Part shown: piece after piece, positions 30,916-42,396 of the stretch
How positions within the stretch are numbered: position 1 is the first letter of the stretch
How the letters are laid out: the number at the start of each line of letters is the position of its first letter
Made by a program: the position numbers and the translations under genes
Assembly: GCA_963995505.1 (NCBI GenBank)
Contig: OZ023192.1
Coordinates: 15,545,001 to 15,609,000, forward strand
From: Hypericum androsaemum
Taxonomy: Eukaryota; Streptophyta; Magnoliopsida; Malpighiales; Hypericaceae
Direction: 5' to 3'
DNA length: 64,000 nt
The notes under the pieces: generated by a model
What the model was told of the DNA's origin: nothing
Seen by the model: the letters and a program-made list of their open reading frames with translations, nothing else
Databases searched by the model: none

Positions 30916-31603
30916 GGCGGTTGTCCTCCTCGTCTAGGTCCATCCGTGTTTGATGCATGACTTGGGGGGTCGGGGTAGGATTGGAAACCCTTGAGTCGAA
31001 CAACGAATTTATGCAGACATCCCTCCTTTTGAAAGAATTTTGGTCGGCCGAGATCCTAGATGGGTATGACCAATCTTGTGTCAGGGCCGGTTGGTACCAG
31101 CTCAATTCCTCTTGGAGATTGCTAGCCCTCGTCCTTGCAGTCTCGTAGTGTCCCGAGTGGTTCACTCCTTGTGTCTCTATCTCCATGTAAGGAGTTGTTT
31201 AATACGGGGGATACATAGGAGTTCCAGGCATTGGACCATAGCCGAACACACCCGACGATGGCGGAGCTACGGTGAAAGGTATATGTACAAAGGCCGGTTG
31301 GACGGGTACAGCTGGTCCGGTGGATACACTCATCCCTTGATGTTGATTGATGACCATACGTGAAGACACCTCATAGTACCTACAAGACTCCTCGTAGAGC
31401 TTCCGAGCACGGAAAGCGGCATATGTCTCTATCGAGATGACGGGCGTATAGAACTCCATCAGGGCAACATTTGCCTCAGTCGGCTCTTTCGAGAAAGCCG
31501 AGGTAGATGAATCCCGCCTCCAAGCATACAACTGGGAAACGGAAGATATTGACTCGTTGTAAGGAATCGGAGCAACAAAGTAATTAGTCATCTTGGCCGG
31601 CAA
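30848..31603 (-). pseudogene. gag-like region of the non-autonomous element
   Basis: Two open stretches follow the 5' LTR: 31603-31199 (starts MPAKMTNYFVAPIPYNESIS, Pro/Gly-rich end) and 31186-30848 (starts MEIETQGVNHSGHYETARTR, ends in the acidic repeat). They are separated by stop codons only 12 bp apart. Position directly after the LTR suggests gag, but I see no zinc knuckle and cannot assign a family from the residues alone. Confidence 0.5.
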
Positions 31604-31659
31604 AGGTTAGACTGCCTTTTCAGACGCCCTCTTTAGTCCCACCGAGCGTGCCAAAAATA

Positions 31660-33791
31660 TGTTGCGGGAATAAGTGAACAAATAACCTGAGATGGATTCG
31701 GAGTGGTCGTCCCAAAGTCGGTCTATACTAAGGCTAAAACTAGAGCTAAGCTACGGGCTACGCTAAGCTACGGCTAAGGAAAAGCAATAAAGATAGAAGA
31801 GTAGTTGTGTGTTGTGTTGTGGTGGTTGATGTCCGTTCTCTCGCCCGAGCCCTCCTTATATAGAGTACCTTGACCTAACCTCCGCGTCTTCAGAATAGGA
31901 AATCCTAAACCACCTCCAAAACCTTCAGCTCCAAGTCTCAATCTCGAGAGATTTGCTTCAAATTATTTGTTCCTAATATGACGGGATCCTCTCGGCTCAG
32001 TACAAGCCATCTTCCTTAAATGAGCAGATCCCGTCCTCGAATAGGAAGCTTTCAAAATATGACGACCAAGCAATCGCGGCCTAAAGAGGAACTTACCAAG
32101 TCTTGCCAAATATTGAGAATCTCGGCTCAAGTTAGGAAAATAAAGATCGGCTTGACCTTCTCGAATCTTCCACGCAAAATCATGGCTCAAGTCCGTCATC
32201 GCCCAAGACGGACATCTCGTTAGGCCCAAAGTGAATCCCAAAATGGGCTCAAGCTAACGGCCTCCTCAACCAAAGTGGACCTATTCCCGAAATTGCCTTC
32301 CCGCCTACGAAGGTCAAATGAGCTTCCCGCTCGGGTCCAAGTTGGCTTCTCACCTTCGGCTTTTTGCCTTAGGCTCCTCGCTCATCTTCGGCTTCCCGCC
32401 TTAGGTTTCTCGCTCGGCTTCCCGCCTTAGGCTTCTCGCTCGGCCTCTCGCCGTAGGCCTCTCACTCGGCCTCTCGCTTGGCCTTTCGCCACTCGGCCTC
32501 TGGCTCAGCCTCTCGCCGTAGGCCTCTCACTCGGCCTCTCTCCACTCGGCCTCTCGCCGTATGCCTCTCACTCGTCCTCTCGCTTGGCCTCTCGCCACTC
32601 AGCCTCTCACTCAGCCTCTTGCCGTAGGCCTCTCACTCGGCCTCTTGGCACTCAGCCTCTCGCCATATGCCTCTCACTCGGCCTCTCGCTCGGCCTCTCG
32701 CCCTCGGCCACTTGCCACTCGGCCAAAGCGTCACTCGGCCTCTTGCCGTAGGCTTCTCGCTTGGAACCCGAAATCATCTTCCCACCTACAAGCATGGAGC
32801 AAGAGGCGGGCCTTGCCACCTTCAACTCGAAGCGGGCCTTACCACCTTAAAGTCCAACGCGGACTTAAACGGCCACTTCAAGTGGGCCAAGTGGTCCAAC
32901 TCGGACATCCTACTTAGCCGGCTGAGGTGCCCAACTCGGACATATCGACCTCACAAGCCGAAGCGTCCAACCCGGACATATCACTTCACAGATCAAGGCA
33001 CCTTACCCGGATATATCGACTTCACGTACCGAAGTGCCCAACTCGAACATATCGACCTCGCAAGCCAAAGTTTCCAACTCGGACATATCGACTTCACGGA
33101 CTGAAGTTTCCAACTCGGACATATCGACTTCACGAACTGAAGTGTCCAACCCGGACATATCGACCTTACGGGCCGAAGAGCTCGGCGTTCACCCAGATAT
33201 CCAACTTCGAGGTCACAACCCGGACATCCCGGATGACTTCGGAGATAGGACATCCACTCGGACTTAAAGGATGGGGCGCCCACTCAGACTTCGAGGATGA
33301 GACGCCCACTCGGACTTCAAGGATGGGGCGTCCACCTTCGAACTCAGAGCAAATATCTGTGTTAAACTATATTTTTGACCTCCTTCTGCTCCGAATCAGA
33401 AAATATTGTTAACTAAAGAGTTGTATATCCACGTCTTAGCTTTCTATAAAAACTTGAATCGTCTCATTTGGATCTACAGATAGAAAGATATGAGCATTTT
33501 GCTGAGGAGTATTACCCAGGCAGGCGAGAAGTTGACCGAACCGGGAGCTTTGGTCTTGGAAGCCGTCTATCATCACCGGTTTTGACCAAGTAAGATCATC
33601 TTCGGACTCGATGGAGGGAAGACCATCGACAACCTCTTTCCAACTCAAAACTGGAAGTGATTGCTTTGAGACAACACCACCCACCGATCACTTTCAGACC
33701 ACATTAGTCACCGGTCAACCGGTCACCTTGCGACCACACCGGGTACCTCAAAATATATTAAAAATGTTGAGATTATTTTTATACCTCAACA
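31660..33791 (-). repeat. 5' LTR (right) of the non-autonomous element, copy 1
   Basis: 2132 bp, the more complete LTR. On the minus strand it begins TGTTGAGGTATAAAAATAAT and ends with CTTATTCCCGCAACA. Confidence 0.88.
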
Positions 33792-33796
33792 GACTC

Positions 33797-34430
33797 ATAT
33801 AGCAATTCAAGAATTTTACTTGTATCCAAACTGTGGTGCTACTTCCTCTCTTGGAGTCCAACTTGCTCTTTGTTGGGATTGTTAGACTCGTGGTTGGGGT
33901 ATGTGCGCATGAGGAATCAGACTGCTTTTGAAAATGGTGAGTTTTGCTTGGACTGTCTCAACAACATCGTTTCGAGGAGTCATACATAATGGACTTACTG
34001 AGCCGGACTCTCTACTGAAATTATGTATCAAGATGCCTCCCTGGTGTTATTTCCTATTTAACTGTATGGTTTATGTTTTTAGTGGGTGGGATTAGCACTC
34101 TCTTGGATGTATCATGGGGTCTGGGATGACTGGACGTCCTGCAGTTTTAACGCATGGGTTCGTCCTATCATACTCTTTCCCTGTTGTGGGTTTTTACTTT
34201 TTTTCACGAAATTTTTTCACGATAGAATTTTAGCGAGACCTGCGCTACTACCTGCTCGTGCAACATCATACTATATGTATAATGGTTAGTTTTTCCTTCA
34301 TGAGGTTTTCATGATGTTTCGTGGGGTTTGTATTGATCTCTAGTTCAAGTTGCTGTCTGTGCAACTTTGATTGTACTAGGTGGTATATATTCTTGAGTAA
34401 TTAAATTAGATCTACCTTTCATAAAAAAGT
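33797..34430 (+). mobile_element. LINE tail of unit 3
   Basis: From about 33905 the sequence parallels 3020-3161 plus 4632-5013 of unit 1 without the nested LINE: the ORF2 C-terminal tail, then a 3' UTR ending CTACCTTTCATAAAAAA. Stops are present. 33797-33905 holds nothing I can identify. Confidence 0.65.
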
Positions 34431-34603
34431 TTGCTTCTTATCAAAAATAGTTTCAATCAGAATATAAGGAAATAGCCAAATAATTTACTTTCCGAATAAG
34501 GAATAAAAACAATAAATATACAACTTCATCTAGTATTCTCATGGGTCTCAAGACAACAATCTCGTCGCTTCTAAAAAACTTGCCCAGAAGTATATAAGAA
34601 AAA

Positions 34604-35364
34604 ATGCGACAGATCATTATGTTCTTTGTTCTTCTCCTCCTCTCATTCAAGGTTAACACTCTCACAAGTTGGCAAATCTATGTCACATTGAAATTTGAAC
34701 AATTAAATACTTTTTTCTTTGTTTTGATAAAGTATATTAGTGATTTTTTTGACTTACACTACTTGATATCCGGCTGACTGTGCTGACTAACTCAAATTGA
34801 ACATTTGAAAGGTGATAGATCTCTCCCAATAAGCATTTAATAGTTTTGCGTACACAAAAAACTGAACTCGAGACCTCGTTAAATTAGAACAATTCTCTTA
34901 GTAATTAATTTTATTGTTGGTAGATTAAAGAATTTATTCGTGCTTGTAAAATTGAATATTGGATTCTGTACTCGTGTCGACCAAACCAAGTTAAAGCCGG
35001 TTAAGACTTTTGAATTGTGGCAAAATTTTCTCACCAAGTATTTAACACTATTATGATCCAAAGAACTAGAACTCGAGATTAAATTAGAACGACTCGCTCA
35101 CCAGTTCATCTGAGTACTCGCGAGTGTTTATTTGTATCATGAAAGTACATATAATTTCCCTAAAAAAATGAAAGTATATATTATGATCTAATACAGATGA
35201 TGATTTTGCATGCCGGAGATAACATGCTTGGTGACCTAGTTCCATTTTGCCAGCAGCAATTTCAGACGGACAGTTGCTTTACAGAAGATTGTGATAAATT
35301 TTGTATGAAAGAGTATGGTACAGGAAAATACGACCTGATGGATTTTTGCCAACCTGATGACTGA
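34604..35364 (+). CDS. Small cysteine-rich secreted peptide gene, copy C
   Basis: Exon 1 (34604-34651) encodes MRQIIMFFVLLLLSFK, a good signal-peptide core. A 545-bp intron with GT and CAG borders leads to exon 2 (35197-35364) in phase 0; the joined frame is 72 codons including the stop. Five cysteines are spaced C-x8-C-x4-C-x3-C-x14-C. All four copies in the window stop at the same TGA. Beyond it the same frame continues to TAA at 35431-35433 with three more cysteines spaced C-x-C-x3-C, so the ancestor probably had the eight-cysteine plan of defensin-like peptides. The present gene would make a truncated 71-residue secreted peptide or be a pseudogene. Copy C keeps both splice sites and the frame. 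Confidence 0.5.
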
Positions 35365-35749
35365 AACATCTGCAATTGTCTCTTTAATTGTGATCCTATG
35401 GTCCATCCTCCTCCTCCTCCTAATTTTAATTAATTAAGAGACTTTTTAGGAGATATTTATATTAATAGATGTCTCCTTTAATTTCCATGTTATTGTAAAA
35501 GATGTCTCGTTTCACAAGATATATAAATATTAACTCAATCTTATCGTTTCTAAAAAATTTGCCTAGAGAAGGAAAAAAAAGTCATTAGCCCCAAATATCT
35601 GTAGCATTAAATATCAAAATTGTCGAGCAATATTTTTGGAGTGGCTCTTCCCATAGAATTTTTTACATTTATAAGATATTAACTCAAAATTTCATAATTG
35701 AATCAAATCTCTTATTAGACCAACTTTCAAAGGGAGGCGGAGTTGGGGG
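35365..35749. other. Unit sequence after peptide copy C
   Basis: No gene beyond the extended frame just described. It contains the CTCCTCCTCCTCCT tract and the unit-junction block ending GGCGGAGTTGGGGG, where gypsy sequence begins abruptly. Confidence 0.65.
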
Positions 35750-37491
35750 TTTGGACTTTTATATCTTCATGAAAGTTGTAGAGGACTCAAAGATCTTTCT
35801 AACGATATATCATATGCTCTATTTGGATCAAAGAATCGAAAGAAAATCAGTTTCGAACTACAGACTCATTACTGTAGTTTTCAATCGAGCAGGTATCAGA
35901 AGAAGTGCTTGGTAAGCCTACTTGCGCTCCAAATTAGACTTTGGTTTCTTCTTACAGATTGTAGAAGACTCTACTAGCTTTGTAATGCCATATCATACAC
36001 CCTATTTGGATAAAAGTTTCATCTTTAAAGCTTTATCAAATATCAGATAGACAGTTTGGATTCGGTATTGAAGGGACCCAAGAGTAAACGCTTGGTAAGT
36101 TGATTCTTTGAGATTCTATGTTTATTTTGGAATCTGAGTTATCAAGAACATATAGGGTAGTTTGAGTACAGTGAACAAATAGATCATGTTTTGTGTGATA
36201 TCGGGTTTTGTGTGATATCCACCAAAGTTAGAAGCGATTGAGCTTATCGTGTGTTTGGTGTGCAACTTGGTGGAAAAAGTGAGGAACTGACCTGATTTTG
36301 TGATTGAAAATTGTTGTACAGAGCATATAGGGCTTCCTCACAACTTGGAAAGTCAGTTGAAGATTAAAGTGAAGGGAGGATAAGACTCAGAAAATTAGCA
36401 CTATTGAGGAATACCCGTTTGAATAAGCGGATAGAATATGATAGATTAGTTTTGTTTGGTGCATGTGCATGTGCATGTTTTGGACCTTGATTATGTGCGT
36501 CTCATACATATGGAGCTTGTGCATAAAGTGGTCATTTGGTTATGTGATATGTTTGGTCATATTTGGATTAGTTGTGATATATGTGATATATGTGTGTGGC
36601 CAGCTAAAGAATATGTGTTTGCTGGCTTAGGGCCAACTTGTGAGGTAGTGATATGTCCATATATTTTGGATATGGTCTTGGACCTTTGATTGTGTGATGA
36701 ATATTCTATGTTTGTTTTTGGTGAGAAATGGACAGGTTTTCCCGTGCTAACCGGGGATGTTAGCCTATGTGCACATAAATTGGGGATATCTTAGTTACTA
36801 CTATAAACTTAGTATGTGATTATGATATAGAAATTTGATGGCCATGGTTATATCCCTGCGCTGGAGAGGAAGTGGACCGACTAAATCTGTTTATAGCTCA
36901 CCGTTTGTTGACTATTTTTGGTGTGTTTGGGTGTGAGATCATATGGTTAGTATGCATTTTGTGGTCTTATATGATGTTGAACACAGTTAAGCTCTGTTCC
37001 ACCCACGTGTATCTGACTTAATCAATATTTTATGTTCTATCTTCTTACTAAGTTTTTCAAAACACTTACCCCTTACTAATCCCTTTCAGGTTTCGAGCTA
37101 CTCTATGTTGTCTTCCGATCCGGAGTCTGCGGTGAATGCCCACCTCTTTTCTCCTAGGGCTTCTTTTTAAGGTCTCCGGATCATGCTGTCCTTTGTGCAC
37201 CTGTATAGATGCTCCGTAGTGGTTTTCAGAGGCTAGATCCTGGATTAGTTTTTTTTTGGATTTTGAACACGTAATACAAGAAACTTGTCCAAATTTTTTG
37301 GTGATGAAATTCTTGTACCGTCTCTCTATATCTTATATTTTGAGTGGCGTGCTTGTATGGCTTAAATTTGTGTTGGTTTCAATAGTTTGATGAATTTTAT
37401 ATTATATTTTGAGGCTGGCTAGACCTATATTTTGTCATTTGTATATCGTGGGGTCTAGTGCCGGTCACCGACCATAGGTTGGGTCGTGACA
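35750..37491 (+). repeat. Left LTR of gypsy copy 1 (5'-truncated)
   Basis: It aligns with the right LTR from 42985 on and ends GGGTCGTGACA at 37491. The complete LTR would be about 2.33 kb. Frequent mismatches to the right LTR show an old insertion. Confidence 0.85.
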
Positions 37492-37493
37492 GA

Positions 37494-37510
37494 CTTGGTA
37501 TCAGAGCCTA
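37494..37510 (+). other. Primer-binding site of gypsy copy 1
   Basis: TTGGTATCAGAGCCTAG, two bases after the LTR end, is complementary to the 3' end of initiator tRNA-Met, the usual primer of plant gypsy elements. Confidence 0.88.
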
Positions 37511-37682
37511 GGTTATTTTGTCTTATGTGTTGTCTAAATGAGTATTTTAGTAATCCTACGGAGCTTAGGATCTGTCATGTCTTTGTCCTCCTTTGTATAA
37601 GCTTGTCCTTTGGTCTTCTTAAATCGTGACTTGCTCTTATAGGGAGGATATGTGTGTTACACACAGTGGTGCTGAAACTACT

Positions 37683-38821
37683 ATGAGGGAGTGAGGTAAG
37701 AGCTCTGATGGACCCAGAGATGATATTCTACTTGAGCCTACACCACCAGCTGAGAACACAGCTACTCCCAATGCCACGATACTTGAGACTGACCCACCAG
37801 TTGGTGGCACTTCAGAGGCTGAAAGAAGTGGTGGTGATACTGTGGACAGAGTATTGATGGCAATGGAGAAATTTATTGCTACTCAACAGATTCAGATGGA
37901 TCGAAAAGCTGCTATGGTTCCTAAAGATGACTCATTGGCAGAGTTTCTAAAGTTGGAGCCACCTACATTTTCAGGTGTGCATGATGATCCTCAGGTATTT
38001 ATTGATGAAATGGAGAAGTGGTGGAAGATCTTGAAATGTGAGGGAAAGAGGATGGTGGAGTTAGCTGTATTTAAGTTGACTGGAAAGGCTAGGGTGTGGT
38101 TTCAAACTGTTGGATCACATGGATGGACTTGGAAGAGATTTAGTAAAGCTTTGTTGGATCGCTTTTGCTTGAGAGTTTGAGGGATGCTTGTGCTTTCGAG
38201 TTTGAGCAGTTAGTGAAGACACCAGAGATGATAATTACTGAGTATGATCAAAAGTTTTGTTATCTTTCCCACTATGCAAAGCATTTAATTTCTGATGAGG
38301 AGAAGAAGGTAAACAGGTTCATTCGGGAACTTGATGATGCTACGTTCAAGGTTATGTATCCTCGTGGATTTCAGTCATATGCAGCTGCAGTGGATTGTGC
38401 AACAATATTGGAGATGCGTGATACTGAGCGACAGATGATCCAAAGACAAGCGAAAGTTCAGAGGTTTGAAAGACAACCACAACCTAGTTTCAACCAAAGC
38501 TTTGGACAACAACAGAGAAGGATGAACACTTAGCCAACCGCGTCAAGGGCTGGAGGATCATTTGGTAGATTTGGGAGAGGAAAAGATGTTCATAACCTAT
38601 ATGGTGGTCGGGATCAATCTAGTAGCTCAGTGAGTTGTCCAAGTTATGGGAAACAACATTATGGAAGATCATCCTATAGACAGACAAGAGCTTGCTTTGG
38701 ATGTGGCAAGTATGGACATCATGTCAAAGATTGTCCTGAGACTAAGGCAAGGCAACGTATCCAGGTTGCTAGCCTATCAACTACGCCTTATGGTTACAAA
38801 TTTCCTTCACCTCAAGGATAA
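37683..38821 (+). pseudogene. gag of gypsy copy 1, broken
   Basis: The frame begins near ATG 37683, with a TGA as its fourth codon, and runs through FLKLEPPTFSGVHDDPQVFI and KLTGKARVWF (capsid region). A frameshift near 38165-38178 precedes the rest of the capsid (LRDACAFEFEQLVKT). A TAG at 38531 and the zinc knuckle CFGCGKYGHHVKDC at about 38692 (C-x2-C-x4-H-x4-C) follow. The gag protein would package the element's RNA; this copy cannot make it in one piece. Confidence 0.88.
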
Positions 38822-38923
38822 AATAAGAGTTCAGTGGGCCAGAGCTTTGAGGAGGAGAATTCTACTCCTAGGTGAAAAGAGAGTGCAGAGCATATTGGGG
38901 GTGGTCCTGCTCGAGTATACGCT

Positions 38924-41900
38924 TTGACAAAGAAAGATGCTGCTGCATCTAATACTATGATTTCAGATATACTTCCTATAGGCTTGTCAAATGCTCGAGT
39001 GTTGTTTGGTTCGGGATCGACACATTCATTCGTCTCACCCCAGTTTGCTAAGTCTTTTGATGGTCAACCTGTGTCCTTAGAAGAATCACTAGATGTTTGT
39101 ACCCCTTTAGGTCATATCATGCATGTATATTTAGTTCTTAAATTATGTGTGATTGTTGTGGATGGACATGATATGGTTGCTAATTTATATGTGCTTGATA
39201 TGGAGGATTTCGATGTGATTTTGGGTATGGATTGGTTATCATCATATCATGCAACAGTAGATTGTTTCAATAAGATTGTGACCTTCAAGCCTAAGGGTGA
39301 GCCATAATTTATGTTTCGGGTGATGGGATGATTATTCCAGCAAGGCTTATCTCATGTTTAAAGGCTTGCAGATTATTGAAAAAAGGTTGTGTAAGTTATT
39401 TGGCTATGGTTAAAGAAGTTGATACAGATGCAGAAAAGATAACTGTCGATAAGATTCTTGTTGTGAAGGAGTTTTCAGATATTTTTCTAGATGAATTACC
39501 ATGTTTACCTCCTGAGAGGGAAATTGAGTTTGTATTGAGTTGATGCCAGGGACAGAACCAATCTTTATACCACCACATTGCATGGCATCTGCTGAGTTGA
39601 AAGAGCTAAAGATTCAATTACAGGATCTGTTGGATAAAGGATATATTCAGCCTAGTATTTCACCTTGGGGTGCTCCAGTATTGTTTGTTCGGAAGAAGGA
39701 TGGAAGATTAAGGTTGTGCATCGATTACCGTAAGCTTAATAAGATGGCTATTCCCAACTAATATCCTTTTTCACGTATTGATGATTTGTTTGATCAGTTA
39801 AAGGATGCCAAGTGGTTCTCGAAGATTGATTTAAGGTCAAGATATCATCAGTTAAGGATTCAAAAGGAAGATGTGGCTAAGACAGCCTTCAGAACTCGAT
39901 ATGGACACTATGAGTTCTTGGTTATTCCATTTGGTCTCACTAATGCACCTATTTACTTTATGGGTTTGATGAATCGAGTGTTTAAGCCATTCTTGGATCA
40001 GTTTATAGTTGTCTTCATTGATGACATATTGGTGTACTCACGTACTAAGGAAGAGCATGAAGAACATCTTCGGTTGGTTCTGAAGACTTTGCTTGATAAT
40101 CAGTTGTATGCTAAGTTTTTTAAATATGAGTTTTGGCTATAAAGTGTAGCATTCCTAGGACATATTATTTCCAAGGATGGAGTGTCAGTTGATCCAATGA
40201 AGGTAGAAGCTGTGGTGAATTGGCCAACACCCACCAATGTTACTGAGGTACGTAGTTTTCTTGGTTTGGCTGGGTATTATAGACGGTTTGTAAAGAGTTT
40301 TCTACTTTGGCTGCTCCACTCACCTGATTGACACGGAAGAATGCAAAGTATGTGGACAGAAGACTGTGAGAGAAATTTTCAGGAGTTGAAATATTTATTA
40401 ACTGATGCTCCAGTTTTGGCTTTGCCATCTGCATCCAAGAAATATTCAGTATACTGTGATGCTTCTAGGATTAGTTTGGGATGTATTTTGATGCAGGGAA
40501 AGAATGTGATAGTTTATCAATCTAGACAATTGAAGAAACATGATCACAATTACCCAGTGCACGATCTAGAAATGGCTGCAGTGGTGTTTGTACTGAAGAT
40601 ATGGAGGCATTATCTATATGATGACGAATTTAAAATATTTATTGACCATAAGAGCTTGAAGTATATTTTTGATCAAAGGGATTTAAATATGAGACAAATG
40701 AGATGGTTGGAACTTTTAAAGGACTATGACTATACCATTAGCTATCATCCAGGGAAAGGTAACGTAGTTGCAAATGCTTTGAGCCGGAAGTCAGCTGGTA
40801 GTTTGGCACATATATCATTGATTCGAAGACCTTTGATTTCAAGCCTACACCAGCTAGTCGACCAAGGATTGGAGTTGACAACAGTTCTAAATAGAACTAA
40901 ACCTGTGATGTTGGGTAAGATACATATGCAACCAACTATTCGTGCCCGAGTTATGGAACTACAACGAGAGGACCCTAAAATAGTGGAAATGGTTGAAAAA
41001 GTTGAGGAAGGAGCATTGCCAAAATTTCATCTTAGTGCTAATGGTATTTTATATTATGGTACTCGGTTGGTTGTGCCTGGTGTGGGAGATATAAGGAGAG
41101 ACATTATGGCTCAAGCTCATAGGGATGTGTATAGTATGCATCTAGGTTCGACTACTGGTGGAATGGCATGAAAAAAGCATTGATGATTTTGTGGCTAGGT
41201 GTTTAACTTGTCAACAGATCAAGGCCGAACATCAAAGAACTTCAGGTTTGTTAAACCATTGGGTATTCCAGAATAGAAATGGGAACGAATCACCATGGAT
41301 TTGTTAGTGGGCCTCCCGACTTTACTAAGGGGGTTTGATTCTATTTGGATTATTGTGGATAGATTGACGAAGTCTACACATTTTATACCTATTAAGAGTA
41401 CATATGATGTAGCAAAGTTTGTCCAACTATTCATTAATCAGATTGTTCGACTGCACAGAGTTCCTATCTCAATAGTTTCTGATCGAGGGTCACATTTCAC
41501 ATCTCGATTTTGGAAGAAGTTTCAAGATGCCATGGGTACTCGTTTGGATTTGAGTACAGCTTTCCATTCCCAAACAGATGGACAGTCAGAACGAACAATC
41601 CAAATATTGGAAGATATGATGCGAGCATGTGTGATAGATTTCGGAAGAAGTTGGGAACTTTATTTACCTTTGATGGAGTTTGCCTACAATAACATTTACC
41701 AAGCTAGTATTCAGATGGCACCTTATGAGGCATGGTATGGTAGGAAGTGCAGGTCATCGATATGTTCGGATGATGTTGGTGAGAAGCAACATCTGAGCCT
41801 TGAATTCTTGCATAAGACAGTTGATAAGATTAAGGTGATCTGAGAAAGATTAGTGATAGCTCAGAGTAGACAGAAGTCATACTCAGATAAAAGGAGAAAA

Positions 41901-42335
41901 GATATTGAATTTGAAGTGGGTTCCAATATGTTTCTGAAGGTATCTCCAATGAAAGGGATTATGAGATTTGGAAGGAAGGGTAAATTGAGTCCAATATATG
42001 TGGGACCATTTGAGATTCTAGAAAGAGTTGGTCGAGTAGCTTATCGGCTAACATTACCACCCACCCTCTGACATATACACCCAGTATTTCATGTCTCGAT
42101 GCTTAGAAGATATATCCATGATCCTTCACATATGCTAGATCAGCCAAATGTGGAATTTCAGGATGATCTCATCTGCGAAGAGCGACCTGTACGGATATTG
42201 GATAGACAAGTCAGAAATCTCAGGACTAAAGATCTTCCATTTGTGAAGGTGGAGTGGCAAAATTATTCTCCCACTGAGGCTACATGGGAGTTAGAGGAGG
42301 ATATGCGAGGAAAGTATCCACATCTATTTGAGTAA
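38924..42335 (+). pseudogene. pol of gypsy copy 1: PR-RT-RNH-INT-CHR, broken
   Basis: Protease: LFGSGSTHSFVSP at about 39003, with Gly where the catalytic Asp of DSG should be. Reverse transcriptase: [33 protein letters not shown] and FIDDILVYS (catalytic YIDD-type box) at 39660-40040. RNase [20 protein letters not shown] to [16 protein letters not shown], 40440-40790. Integrase: zinc-binding CLTCQQIKAEHQR near 41205, then the core IIVDRLTKSTHFIP, SDRGSHFTSRF and SQTDGQSERTIQ (D, D, E). Chromodomain: FVKVEWQNYSPTEATWELEE at about 42240. Single in-frame stops (39759, 40140, 42069) and frameshifts (near 39305, 40320, 41169) break it; most stops are explained by CAA, CAG or TGG transitions. Confidence 0.93.
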
Positions 42336-42381
42336 CACTGTAAGTACTTCATACCTTCAGTAAATTCGGGGACAAATTTTA

Positions 42382-42396
42382 ATAAGGGGGGAGAAT
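42382..42396 (+). other. Polypurine tract of gypsy copy 1
   Basis: AATAAGGGGGGAGAA lies directly before the right LTR start TGTGATGTATTG at 42397; it primes plus-strand synthesis. Confidence 0.85.

Larger units (their letters stand above)
26805..33791 (-). mobile_element. Non-autonomous LTR retrotransposon (gag-protease only), copy 1
   Basis: TG...CA long terminal repeats lie at 26805-28576 and 31660-33791, flanked by the perfect 5-bp duplication GACTC (26800-26804, 33792-33796). The element is on the minus strand. Next to the right LTR, read in reverse, is TTTTTGGCACGCTCGGTGGG, and next to the left LTR the purine tract AAAATGTGGGGGGCAT. The 3.1-kb interior encodes gag-like and retropepsin-like remnants but no reverse transcriptase, RNase H or integrase, so mobilisation would need a partner element. 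It lies between the GT8 fragment and the LINE tail of unit 3. Confidence 0.9.

Noticed and set aside
30299..30937. Long plus-strand frame of 212 codons, Leu/Ile/Val-rich, membrane-like
   Set aside because: It is the antisense of the minus-strand acidic gag repeat (minisatellite at 30595-30915); the hydrophobicity is a by-product of the repeat. The same holds for 48494-49132.
36456..36689. 77-codon frame in the gypsy LTR (and 43683-43865, 44049-44285, with copies near 54651 and 61878)
   Set aside because: They lie within LTR sequence and are not conserved between left and right LTRs; random open frames.
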